Below, one piece after another: positions 1 to 9,325 of a stretch of DNA of 23,114 nucleotides (positions are counted from its first letter, which is position 1; every line of letters starts with the position of its first letter). The stretch lies in the NCBI GenBank assembly GCA_034698045.1, contig JAQGAU010000862.1:1-23114 (forward strand), read 5' to 3'. The notes beneath the pieces are model-generated. The model saw only the letters and a program-made list of their open reading frames with translations, was not told the origin of the DNA and made no database searches. This DNA comes from Paramacrobiotus richtersi. Its lineage: Eukaryota; Tardigrada; Eutardigrada; Parachela; Macrobiotidae. Made by a program: the position numbers and the translations under genes.

Positions 1-902
1 CTGCAACACGCGCGCGAGAGACTGTACCAGTCGCAACTGGTTCTGGGTGGCAAGAAACAGGAGTGCGAGCGACTACACCAACAGCATGGTGAGATTTGCG
101 AAGAACGATTTCTCCGATGTGACGCAGTGATGAATGATTTGCAGATATGATGACAGCGGGAAGGGTGTCAGAGTTGCATGGTTTGATGGGGAAACTGAAT
201 CTATCCGCTATCAAGGAAGACGACGAATTAGAGGTAAAGGAAATGTGGGACATTGAAATAACGAATTTTCGGATCGTTTTCGAATGCTTTTATTTGGCTT
301 GTTCGTTCTGAGTTTTTTATCCCAGAACTTTTGGTTGATCGTTGATCTGTCCGTGACTTTTCAGTTTTACGAGATAAGTTCATTTTCCATTCGTAAATTA
401 CCTTCCTGAATTCCCTTTTTTGGAAACTTGTTGATGAATTTAACGTATTTCTTGCTATAACTTCACTGGTTAATTATTTAAACTTAGTTTTCGATATGGG
501 TTATTTTCAATTTTCGCTATCACAAAAAAAATAAAATACATAATATTGATTTAAAATATATAATAAAATAGATATAAATAAATAATATAACTTGATTAAA
601 ATAAATAATATAAATTGAATATAATATATTTTTTGCGTTTTGTTTTTCTGGTTGCGTACTTCATTACAGATATATCCCGTTTTTAATTTTTTCGGTTTTT
701 GTGAATTTAATTTTTTATGTCTTGACAATATTTTTCATAGAAATTGGTCGAGGATTTCACGCACGGGTATTGCAATGTCGCCACCTTCATCGACCTGTAC
801 GTTGCGAAGCGGACCAAAATCAATTTGAAGTTGATCAAAGCGGAAAAGCTCAAGCAGACTATCAACAGCGGTGGACGCCCAAACCAGCAAACTTTCATGT
901 AG
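1..902 (+). CDS. VPS37: VPS37 homolog, ESCRT-I subunit, C-terminal part (partial at window start)
   Basis: Three exon pieces join in frame: 1-88, 145-233 and 741-902 (stop TAG 900-902). Introns are 89-144 (gtgaga...ttgcag, 56 bp) and 234-740 (gtaaag...catag, 507 bp). The joined product is about 112 residues. It starts with a charged, coiled-coil-like stretch (LQHARERLYQSQ...) and ends in a segment reading EKLVEDFTHG...FIDLYVAKRTK...LIKAEKLKQ. From memory this matches the end of the Mod(r) domain of VPS37B/C, where the order is EKF.dG...SFIDvYqsKRk...vKIEKLQ. VPS37 is a stalk subunit of ESCRT-I, with TSG101, VPS28 and MVB12, and sorts ubiquitinated cargo on endosomes. The N-terminal part lies outside the window. 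The protein ends soon after Mod(r), without the proline-rich tail of vertebrate VPS37B/C. A possible poly(A) signal AATAAA is at 1165-1170. The first intron is inferred: reading straight through it hits a stop at 148-150. Confidence 0.72.
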
Positions 903-1732
903 AATTGTCTAACCGTGTGTCTGACCATGACGACATTCCAGTGCATGTTGTTGAATTTCCATAGTAAAATCTTACTTTATTCAGTCAATTTATACTAGTT
1001 TTCTGATAGTGGAATACGTGATTCCTTCGGTGGATTCGAGAATTCTACGGCTTGGTGTTCATTTATGACGATCCTAGATGGCGTTAAATGGATTGTCCAT
1101 TATCCATTATTAGATTTTTGTATGCTGAAGACACGGAGTTGTATTCACAAAACTGCATTTTAAAAATAAATGGCTACATGTTTAAACAGGAACAATAGCG
1201 CCATACGTTCGTACAGCATATCGGGAAGATTAGTCGATTCGGTACCAGAAGTAGGAAAAAACACTTTAAATACATCATGCAAGTGGAGAAAAATGTCTTG
1301 CAACCTACATAAAAGAATTGTTAGACAAGTCTTGCGAAACATAAACCGAAATGTTGCGCACAAGGCACAACAATCAAAAAGTATCTATCCGAACATAGCG
1401 GTAACGAAAAAGCCGCCTTTATCGTGCTGCATGCATAATAGGTGTATTCAATCAGCTTCTAAAGCATGGTAAAGCACTTTTCTGTTGTGCTCGGCTGTTT
1501 CTTTGCCCGCCCACTGGCGTGCGCACAGCTGGGCATCCATTTTGTACCGAATAAAAGTATTCAGTTCACATCAACGCCTCGCAAACTCGTAAACATGTCA
1601 CACCACGTTTCATGCAGATCCTTTCGCGCAGGATTAAAAGTGTCGACCTGTGGGAAATTCTAACCGCATTTCGAATGTAGATCACGGTACTCATTTTCCG
1701 AAAATCATATGGTTTTATAAACTGGTGCCGAT
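903..1732. other. Intergenic region, VPS37 3' flank
   Basis: This holds the VPS37 3' untranslated region with AATAAA at 1165-1170. An ATG-initiated 100-codon ORF runs from 1170 to 1472 on the + strand. Its translation is basic and serine/asparagine rich, matches no family I know, and overlaps the poly(A) signal, so I do not call it a gene. Nothing else is recognisable. Confidence 0.4.
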
Positions 1733-1999
1733 TTGTCGAATCCATCCGAGACAGAATCATCTCAGCGTGACTTCAGGGTCGGCAGCAATGACAAGAGCAT
1801 ATCGAGTCCGTTAAAGAGGCCGCGAAAACAGTATGAGTTGTTGGATCGGCTGGAGAAGTCCAGCGACACTACTTACGATCATGATCCACATATAAAACGG
1901 CAACGGCTTTCGCCACAAAGTGGATGTTTGGACGCCTGCGCTAAAGAAAATGCACGACGCCAGGAGGACCGGTACGCAGCACAGTCATACACTGTGTGA
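1733..1999 (+). CDS. Possible exon, unrecognised, with basic NLS-like clusters
   Basis: An open frame of about 88 codons lacks an ATG at its 5' end (first codons TTG TCG AAT) and stops at 1997-1999. The translation is hydrophilic and has two basic, NLS-like clusters (SSPLKRPRKQ and IKRQRLSP). It lies 76 bp upstream of the first Agenet/F-box gene, so it could be an upstream exon of that gene or chance coding-like sequence. I see no clear splice donor at its 3' end. The function is unknown and the call is weak. Confidence 0.2.
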   Translation: MSNPSETESSQRDFRVGSNDKSISSPLKRPRKQYELLDRLEKSSDTTYDHDPHIKRQRLSPQSGCLDACAKENARRQEDRYAAQSYTV

Positions 2000-3290
2000 A
2001 ACTCGAGCGTGTTCACTTTTCCGTTCTTTTTTTCTCTATTTTACCAGCGCGAAAAGTGTGTAGCCCTCCGCGCCTATGTCTGGAGAAACACCGACCGTAA
2101 TCTTTCCCGACATAGTCCACAGAGAAAACGCAGTTTGTGTCCGAGGAGCTGACGGTCTGTTTCTCTACGGATGGCTGATTCGCATGGAGGGAGACGGTAT
2201 CCTCATCGATTTCAAATGTGGACCAGACCGAATGCAGATCGTGGAGTTTGGAAGAGTTTTCCGATTATCGGGCGTGTTTGCAGAATGGCACAATACCGAC
2301 CCTTACCGTGGTCTTCGTCGTTACCAATGCATACAAGTTGCGATACAACCGAAGATCAAGACAGAAATGAAGACAAACGATCGCGTGGAAGTATTGCTCC
2401 AGGCTCAGCCGGATGAGCCGTGGAAATGGCACCCAGGAACGCTCCTAACGGCGGATTTTCAATCTGGATGCTTTGGTCATGTAGACTTGTTGGTGCCCAC
2501 AGGGCGGGCGGCAACGGTCACGGCTCCAGGACATCATATACGTCTCGCTCCCGATGAGACACAGTTATCGCAGTCGCTGATCCAGCGGACTGACCCATTG
2601 CTGAATCCTGTATGCCGCTCGTCGGCATTAGATTTTGCATTGAACCGCTTACCGCTCCCGTTATTGGCTGGGACTTTTGGTTGTCTAATAACAGTGGATC
2701 TAGTTAGACTGCGTCTGTGTGCTCCTTATGGAATCTCATTATAATGAGCGAAGCGTGGCCGATTTTGCGTTTGGACCGGAGGCGCGAAAACCTTGCATAC
2801 TTTCACAATCTGTGGAATGTAGATACGAAAGTCCTAGTTTTTGTTAGCTGGGAGAGTTTCAGGGCTTTGAACCTTCGCACACAGAGAAACTTTATCAAGT
2901 GCATGATGACTGCGTACGGGTACACTGGTCTTATCGCCGTTGAATTTCACGGAGTGCACATATACGAATCATTCGACAAGTTTCGGAGGTTTCTCAAGGA
3001 TGTGAGAGATGTACTGGCTTCCCTTGCATCAATGTGCCGGCTTATTAGATTGTTTGATCCCACACTGATATGTCATGATTCTAGTACGAGGACAGCTCGA
3101 CTGACCGCTAACGAGAAGTGGATCGACGTGAGACAACGCGGGTTTGCTGAGAGATTTTGGATGTCAGTTTCCATTCTTAACGACAGCGGTGACGGCACGA
3201 TGCAGGCCTGGATCGACAAACAGCGTGATAAATCAACAAGAAACTGCGGCAAACAGGTAGGATCGCGAAGCTGCAAAATCTGCTGAATAT

Positions 3291-3299
3291 ACTTTGAGA
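3291..3299. repeat. Left 9-bp direct repeat (candidate target-site duplication)
   Basis: ACTTTGAGA at 3291-3299 is repeated exactly at 3955-3963, immediately outside the two inverted ends of the element at 3300-3954. Confidence 0.6.
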
Positions 3300-3954
3300 T
3301 ATAGATGGGGAAGACCGAACCGGACTGTTTATGGAACCGGTTAACCGGACCGTTTAACGAACTGGTTCTAGTAAGCGGACCAAACCGAACCATTTAAATT
3401 TTTAAACGGTTAACCGGTCCAGCATTCGGACCAGACTGCTTAACCGGTTAACCGAACCATTTAACCGCCAAGTTTACTTCAAGAAAATCTTTGCATATTT
3501 ACTGTTAATTTGCAGTTAAGTGAGTTAACCATACAGATTTATGTCACAAATATAAAAAATCTGCACTTGCTGGGCTGTTTAACAGCTAACCGAATGCAGT
3601 TTTTGTAAGTGCAGTTGAAATCTCATGAGCAATGTATCGAGAGTAATCAGGTTACTCGCCGAGAAACTGCGTTTTCATCGTATCACAAGCTTTCTGGTGC
3701 TTCAGTCTTACTTAAAAAGCCTTACTTCTGTTGACAAATATGTTATCGGTGTCAAACCTACTGTAAAAACTAATCTAATCTCTAGCCTTATGGCAGTCGG
3801 TCAAACAGTCCAGTTTAAAAGTTAACCGGTTAAGTGCTTGGACCTAAACCATTTAACTGGTTCGGACATCGGACCGTTTAACTTTAACTGGTTTGGTTCT
3901 CGGACCAGACCGTGAACCGGACCGGAACTTTTTAACCGGACTTTCTCCATCTTA
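3300..3954. mobile_element. MITE-like element, 655 bp, with inverted ends and AACCGGTT-rich arms
   Basis: The element begins TATAGATGGGGAAG and ends so that its reverse complement begins TAAGATGGAGAAAG, giving imperfect terminal inverted repeats. Both subterminal stretches (about 3310-3475 and 3820-3945) are built of degenerate variants of AACCGG and TTAACCGGTT, partly direct and partly inverted, around a plainer AT-rich centre (about 3480-3815). It is flanked by a perfect 9-bp repeat. It has no credible transposase ORF, so it is non-autonomous. A 9-bp duplication is typical of Mutator-like elements, which makes that superfamily a reasonable guess but no more. It sits inside the last intron of the first Agenet/F-box gene. 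Without it that intron would be about 87 bp, close to the 65-bp intron of the neighbouring paralog. Confidence 0.65.
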
Positions 3955-3963
3955 ACTTTGAGA
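3955..3963. repeat. Right 9-bp direct repeat (candidate target-site duplication)
   Basis: Second exact copy of ACTTTGAGA, abutting the right end of the MITE-like element. Confidence 0.6.
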
Positions 3964-4232
3964 AATTTCTTCAAACGAAACTAAGGGTTCCGCGGTTTCC
4001 ATTTCAGTTTGCGGTCGTGACTCTACTGATAAGTGATAACTAGTCTGTAGCCTGAACAATTAAATATAAATACCGCAAACAAATCTGAGGTCGAAAGATT
4101 GAAAACTGATAAAGAAGAAACTACGCGCTAGTTGCTTGCTTTTATGAAATGGCTCTCGCTTTCCGCTAGACGGTGCTTTCGGATGATATTAGCGATCCAG
4201 TCAGCGATTATCCAACCACTAATGTAAAACAC

Positions 4233-5545
4233 ATGGGAATGCCTTTCCGAGATTGGGCTCGCACAAATGCTGTTGCTGTTCGCGGAGAGGACGGACTGCT
4301 GCACCATGCAGAGATAATAGGAAATGAAAGGACCGGCCTGATGGTTGACTTCCAGTGTCCAAAAGAAGCAGTGACCTTTGTGCCATTTGGAAAGATTTAC
4401 AAGTACCGACCATACGATGCAGTACCGGAAACTGTAAACGTGCCCGTCGAAGTGTTGCTGCAGCTAAAGCCAGCTGAGCCGTGGAAATGGTACCCTGCCA
4501 AGTCCCTGCATATTGATCATGATTCTGGTTATGGGTTCGTGAAGGTGCATGTGACTACCGACACTACGGTGACTGCGCTTGTTCCTCTCCATCTGAAGCA
4601 ACTTCGTTCACCATACAATGCAACGACGGCCCATTCACTGCTGGTCAAGAGTGGGGACCGGGTTCGCGTGGCACAACATCGCCGACTACCAGGGGACGCG
4701 CAGCTCAGCGAGTTACATTCAGATGAGTTGAAAGGGGTGTTGAGCTGTCTTGAAACTGTTTCAAGGTTCAAACTGCGTTCAGTGTGCAGGATGTGGGAAC
4801 ATACCTTAAAAACAATGCCCACTAGAACCGTTTTTCTGGCCGCTGACTTATGTACATCGTTGACCTGCCTAATTTACTTCTGGGGTTCCGACACTACAAC
4901 CCTGGTGTACCGCAGTTGTATATGGTGTTTTACAGCCCTCGCTCAGCTTTTTCAACATCTTGTTGTTAGTCGTGCATCAGGCCCGTTGCACATGTTGGAG
5001 CTGAGCAGTCTTGAACTCCTTTTCACGCTGGGCAGCACACATGGTATCAGCGCCGAACTTCCCCTTCTAGTATCTGTGTGCCGTAACTTACGTCTGCGTA
5101 ATGCTAACGTTGGCTTCTGGATTAAGGTTGATGAACGCATACAGGTCAAAGGTCAGTATATATCTGGTTCCAGCGAATCGATTTGACCGAACCGGACTGC
5201 GCGGCACAGCTGTGGACGATGGTAACCGGGAAGATTCGATGCGAAAAATCTGACATGAGCAAAACTGAATATCACTTCGCTGGTCAAAAGCATTCCTGTA
5301 AATGTGCCGCTTATATTCCCGAGGTAAAGAAGGCCCCGGTATTTCCCATTTACCGCTCTGTGCGTACGAATGCCTATTTGCAGATTCTCAACAAGCTGGA
5401 AGCTTCCATGGGCGGTCTTACCCGGAGCCGCGGTAAACAATGGTCCGCCGAAGATTTACCAGGCCTGTCAGCAAATAGATTGTCTGACCTACAGACACTC
5501 GCGGTAGCAGCGGCAATCTGTTACTACACTGGTAGGTCACGATGA
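4233..5545 (+). CDS. Agenet/Tudor-pair plus F-box protein, copy 2
   Basis: I start at ATG 4233; the frame is open upstream to about 4173 but has no other ATG. Exon 1 is 4233-5144. Exon 2 is 5210-5545 (stop TGA). They join phase 0 across a 65-bp intron (gtcaaa...gcacag), giving 415 residues. Residues 12-58 (NAVAVRGEDG...GLMVDF...PFGKIYKY) and 71-125 (PVEVLLQLKPAEPWKW...LVPLHLKQLRS) read like the tandem Agenet domains of FMRP (VEVRG.nG...PFhdVRF; DEVEV....EPCCWW...IERLRS). Residues about 151-192 are an F-box (ELHSDELKGVLSCL...LRSVCRMWEHTL). The rest is leucine rich and may be a substrate-binding region, but I recognise no domain in it. Likely an SCF substrate adaptor that also has a Tudor-like reader. 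The donor GTCAAA is weak and supported mainly by the matching position in copy 1. A possible poly(A) signal ATTAAA lies near 5892. Confidence 0.68.
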
Positions 5546-7268
5546 GGTAGTGTGCTCCGGACACGATCAGCATAGTCGTGTTAGCCTGCGGACATGGACC
5601 GCCTTGGATCGGACTTATTGTCCTTGTTTTTGATATTCCGTACGCAACTTTTTATCAGTTGCTTCCGCGCGTTAAACGTCCTTCATTGTGTTTCTATATT
5701 GGAACTGGACTACTGTTTTACCTTTACTTTTTGCACATCAGTATGACCTTGCCCAGCCTCGATTACGTTTTAGTTGTCCCATAACAGTGAAGTCTTGTAG
5801 GTACTGTGAAATACAGAAAAATGTTCACTACAACTCGAAGAACGAACATATTACTGGTAGGGAGATTCCTCTGTACATATGTGTACCATGATTAAAACGG
5901 TGTGCCACGAAGATTTTAGAACTAGTAAAGTTTACAAAGTTAAAATTCCGTTTACAGGACCAACGGCGTGTGAGGCTTACAGTTAGTATGAACCTCCGTG
6001 AGCAGCACTTTACGGTTTCTGTTGTCTTGTTCGCTGTTGTGCTGTTATACATACCTTCAAATTCGCCGCTGATCATTTACAAACTGTTATTCTATGCGGC
6101 TACTCGTACTATTGTATGTCCACAGTGAAGAAGTGACCTTTCCGGATTAACATGCATTAACGTTGCAGCTTATTTGGAAAGTCTTTTCATACACTTTTGG
6201 TAAATTTCTAGTTAGACAACAGTAACAAGGCATACCGGTAATAACTTGTATTTCGCCGCTTTACAAGCAATTTTGTAGCGCTTTTTCATGCTCGGAAGGT
6301 TAATCTTAATAAACGGAATCATCAGGGTACTGGTCCTTCCCACAGCACTGGCAGCAGCGTACCGTACATATCGATTTCTGTTGACTATTTACAATTGTTT
6401 ACTAATTTATTGATTGTTGAATTTGTAGCGAGCTTTCTCACTTTCTAAGAGGTCTGTTATTTTCGCTTACTTGGGTCGTTGATTGTTACATTTTAGTAAC
6501 TTTACATACTCTAGTCATGAGTGAAGCGTTGTGAACTGGAGACGCGGAATTGTTTTCATAAAGTTGCATCAGCTTTTTATTGTAAACGAACTTGGAAACG
6601 AATGGTAATGTAATAAAATTTACATAAAGCAACAGTGTCACATATACATAAGTAAAACATTGTACACACATCGAAAGACTTACCTGAAACAATTAATATG
6701 TAATATTTAGAAAAAGCAGTAATAACAGGATATGTGGCCGGGAAACAGTCCGAACAACTGGCTAAAAAAAGAGGATGTGTTGCAGATCACAATAGCCTAG
6801 AAAAGCCGTATAAACAGGTTTCGAGCCCATGATTTCAAAAGATCAAGGCGGATAAATGTTTGCAAAACACCGCGCATTTCAGCAGTTTTAATTTATTAAT
6901 TTACAGTTGCACTTTAGCACGATAACAAAACCCCCAACGACAGCCCTTATACTACGATTTCCGTTGTTCATTATTACTGCAGTGTGTCACCCGACAGAAA
7001 ATAAACGTGAAAGTGTTTAACTCTACTGAAGTAGAGCAACGCACAGACCTGCAGTATTCCATATCATTATTTTTCATTTTTTTATTAGTTGCATATTATT
7101 TTATATTGTTTTGTTTTTTTGTTACACTACTGTAACTGTCAAGCGATGCCGTAATTTTAACTCCGACCGAAAACCAACATTTATCGAAACACCCAATCAA
7201 GCGCCGCCCAGAAACACTTCCACCATACAAAACCCGGTATTAATCGAAAAAACATGAAAAATAAACAA
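5546..7268. other. Intergenic region between the convergent F-box and TMEM230/GON7-like genes
   Basis: About 1.7 kb with no gene I can support. The open frames here (for example 5578-5784 +, 5828-6076 - and 6486-6692 -) are short, of poor composition and unlike any family I know. Possible poly(A) signals are AATAAA at 6309-6314 on the + strand and its complement at 7081-7086, which would serve the minus-strand transcript ending near 7269. AT content rises toward 7060-7120. Confidence 0.4.
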
Positions 7269-7514
7269 TCACTTGTTCAACCGATCCAAATAGTCCTCCC
7301 CGACATCGTCCTCCTCCCCGTCATCCCCAGCCTCCCCCACCACCTCCACCTGTCTCTCCCGCTGCATCACCTCGGTCAGATGGCCGTTAATCTGCGCCTT
7401 GACATCCGCCAATCCCCCCAGCAAACCCCCCCACCCGGTGCCCACTGGAACGTTCAATGTGAGATTGGAGACGGCGTCCCCGCCCCCATGGTGGAAGTCC
7501 ACCCGGATGGACAT
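7269..7514 (-). CDS. Small acidic protein resembling KEOPS subunit GON7, directly downstream of TMEM230
   Basis: The ATG at 7514-7512 starts an 81-residue ORF (stop 7271-7269). It has an N-terminal beta-like stretch (MSIRVDFHHGGGDAVSNLTL), a short helix-like segment GWGGLLGGLADVKAQINGHL and an acidic tail (GDDGEEDDVGEDYLD). The order beta strand, G-LL-G-V-A--K helix and acidic disordered tail resembles human GON7/C14orf142 (about 100 residues), the small subunit that stabilises the KEOPS complex for tRNA t6A modification. The resemblance is short and from memory, so the name is tentative. Its start lies 3 nt after the TMEM230 stop (TGA-ATC-ATG) in the same reading frame, with A at -3. Expression may be by a dicistronic transcript, its own promoter or readthrough. 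A minus-strand AATAAA lies at 7086-7081. Confidence 0.5.
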   Translation of the reverse strand: MSIRVDFHHGGGDAVSNLTLNVPVGTGWGGLLGGLADVKAQINGHLTEVMQRERQVEVVGEAGDDGEEDDVGEDYLDRLNK

Positions 7515-7517
7515 GAT

Positions 7518-9325
7518 TCAGTCGTCGCTGGGAATGTCCAGATACGAGTAGCCCTCGTAGCCCCGGTAGGCGTAGTAGGCGATGCGGGAGTAGTAGAACC
7601 CGGGAATGAAACACAGGAGACCGAGGGTTAAGACGGGCCAGGTGCGGTCGGCGTACTGCAACCAGATACAATGGGTAAGCAGCGTGAATTATATGAAGTC
7701 AACAATAAAGGACAATACATTTTCTAGAAGAGTATCAGGAATATTGAGTTATATGTAAGGCTAACCAGTACCCATCATAAATAAATGTAAACCAAAATGA
7801 AAAAATAAATATATATTATCAAATCTGTGTATCTGATAATACATATTTCCTTTTTTCATTTTACTTTACATTTATTAATTTTTTTTGATTAAATTTTTTT
7901 CACTCTTTTTAATCAACAATAAAAAGGCGATATATTTTTCAGTACAATATCAGAAATATTAAGTTCTATGTAAGGCTAACCATCAAGTATGCAGATATGA
8001 CAATATATATTTCTTTTTTCATTTTATTTTTCATTTGTTCATGTTTTTATTAATTGTTCTCATTTTTTTAGTCAACAATAAAAAGACGATATATTTTTCC
8101 GTAACATCACTATCAGTGACCATGGAGCAAGAGGCTGTACTATGTAAGGCTCTCCCATTATCCCATAACGGTGTAATAACCATCATCGTTACCAGATCTG
8201 ATAGTATTTCTATTTTTTATCCGGAGAATATCTATTTCTACTTATTTATTATTTTTTAAATTATTAATAATAATTTTAACTTTTTTTTCTCCGATAGAAG
8301 ATCAAAGTAATACGTCGAAAACAATGGAACATTAAATTGTAATATGACCAATATGTAAGGCCATAACGATGCACTAATCAGCATCGGTACAGATCATATT
8401 TTTGTCTTATACCGAGAATATCTATTTTTTTCTCTTATTTATTTATTAAAATTATTACATTTATTTAAATTTTTTTCCCCAATAGAAGATCAAAGTTATG
8501 CCATCAAACTCATGAATTTTTTATAACTAACATAAAATCTTCAGTAAAACCATAAATAAAAACTGTGACAATAGTCAAACATACCACGAGATACTGATAA
8601 AACTTCTACTAAATAATATTGAGAATTCTAAGTCGGGATATATTAAAAACATCTCAAATAATTTTAAACAGAATATCACCCCTATCGCAATGTTACAGAC
8701 AACTAACTGATAGCATTCTTTTCCTGCAGTAAACCACTGAGAAATTTCCCTTCAGTATCTTATTTTGCATCTCGCTGAGAACGTTTTGCCCATTGAAAAA
8801 TCCTACATTAGTGTGAAAAGCCGCCAGAAATCACCGCGTTTCTCGGCACCACATTCTCAAGAAAATCTAGGACCTTTTCTAACTTGCATGCCCATCCCCC
8901 GGCCGCCCCCCAACTCCAGGGGGGGAGGGGCATTTTCTGCTAAACTAAAACGTGTAGTTTTTGTTATCACAGTCTTACCTTGGTATCAAAGTACCCCGCC
9001 AGTAGCAGCGATCCAACAACCGTCAACACCACCCCCACAACCAGGAGGATAACGGCGCGCCAGATGGAGGCCTTGGGGGGCGTGCAGGAATCGTAAAACT
9101 GACTGCGATACTGTAAAAACGCCCATTCAGTCATTCCTGCACATTTTCTACGGTCTGGGCATCCCGATTCTTTACCTGGTTATCGGTGAAATCGTCCGAG
9201 TCCTTGCGGGTGGGAAGGGGAAGATTGCGATCAAACTCCCGTCGACGGAGTCCCGAGGTGTCAAGACTGGAAGGAGGGGCGAATTGGACGGTATCAGGGG
9301 ATTCGGAACGCTTGGGCTTACTCAT
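7518..9325 (-). CDS. TMEM230: TMEM230 homolog, two-pass vesicle membrane protein
   Basis: Three exons on the minus strand: 9325-9176, 9110-8979 and 7655-7518 (stop TGA). Introns are 9175-9111 (65 bp) and 8978-7656 (1,323 bp), both phase 0 with GT-AG ends, giving 139 residues. Exon 1 encodes a polar N-terminus ([15 protein letters not shown]...DDFTDNQ). Exon 2 holds [17 protein letters not shown] then [14 protein letters not shown] (TM1). Exon 3 reads [20 protein letters not shown] then [20 protein letters not shown] (TM2 and tail). This follows human TMEM230 closely (TPPKIPYKAI...IIGSLLLSGY...[39 protein letters not shown]). TMEM230 is a trans-Golgi, endosome and synaptic-vesicle protein that acts in vesicle trafficking. 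The ATG at 9325 is the first in frame. Its second intron contains an array of imperfect repeats, and an exon-1 scrap recurs at 12934-12957. Confidence 0.9.
7698..8505. repeat. Imperfect tandem repeat array in TMEM230 intron 2
   Basis: The core TATGTAAGG recurs at 7752, 7967, 8141 and 8352, a spacing of about 174-215 bp. One flank (TCAACAATAAA...CGATATATTTTT...TATCAG) is shared by units starting near 7700, 7911 and 8072. The other (ACCGAGAATATCTATTT...GATAGAAGATCAAAGT) is shared by units ending near 8310 and 8500. The units are very AT-rich and diverged. Confidence 0.6.
8888..8934. repeat. GC-rich inverted repeat in TMEM230 intron 2
   Basis: ATGCCCATCCCCC at 8888-8900 pairs with GGGGGGAGGGGCAT near 8921-8933, around a short C-rich loop. 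It would form a strong hairpin about 45-100 bp inside the intron from exon 2. The function is unknown. Confidence 0.4.

Larger units (their letters stand above)
2076..4043 (+). pseudogene. Agenet/Tudor-pair plus F-box gene, copy 1, frameshifted within the F-box
   Basis: ATG at 2076 opens a frame whose first part pairs two FMRP-like Agenet (Tudor) repeats: AVCVRGADG...GILIDF (about residues 18-60) and DRVEVLLQAQPDEPWKW (from about residue 101). An F-box follows (LNRLPLPLLAGTFGCL..VDLVRLRL). The frame then shifts. In this frame the stop is at 2742-2744, but the +2 frame from 2717 carries on with VCSLWN, the normal F-box ending VC..W, and stays open to the donor at 3257. One missing G near 2714-2717 explains it. 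The last exon appears to be 4008-4043 (FAVVTLLISDN, stop), joined phase 0 from CAG 3254-3256 across intron 3257-4007; this matches the intron position and following residues (LWTMVTGKIRC) of copy 2. The intron contains a MITE-like insertion. F-box proteins recruit substrates to SCF ubiquitin ligases, and FMRP Agenet pairs bind methyl-lysine. Either a young pseudogene or a base error. Confidence 0.6.

Noticed and set aside
1-150. Straight 49-codon open frame to the stop at 148-150 as a complete C-terminus
   Set aside because: Splicing 89-144 out keeps the frame and joins to sequence matching VPS37, so the stop lies in an intron.
3310-3945. Repeated AACCGG units as a CRISPR-like or satellite array
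   Set aside because: Units are irregular in spacing, partly inverted and bounded by inverted ends with a 9-bp duplication, which fits a foldback element in a eukaryotic genome.
5578-5784. Membrane-like frame after the second F-box gene
   Set aside because: It has no ATG at its start, no supported splice link and AT-driven hydrophobicity; I cannot tell it from chance.
6781-6840. GGTTTCGAGCCC as a possible tRNA T-arm
   Set aside because: The loop has the wrong length and no D-arm, anticodon arm or acceptor stem can be formed around it.
7254-7631. 125-codon + strand open frame
   Set aside because: It is antisense to TMEM230 exon 3 and the GON7-like ORF; it is proline/valine rich by composition only.
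8765-9052. 95-codon + strand open frame with poly-proline
   Set aside because: It is antisense to TMEM230 exon 2 and its intron hairpin, and matches no family.
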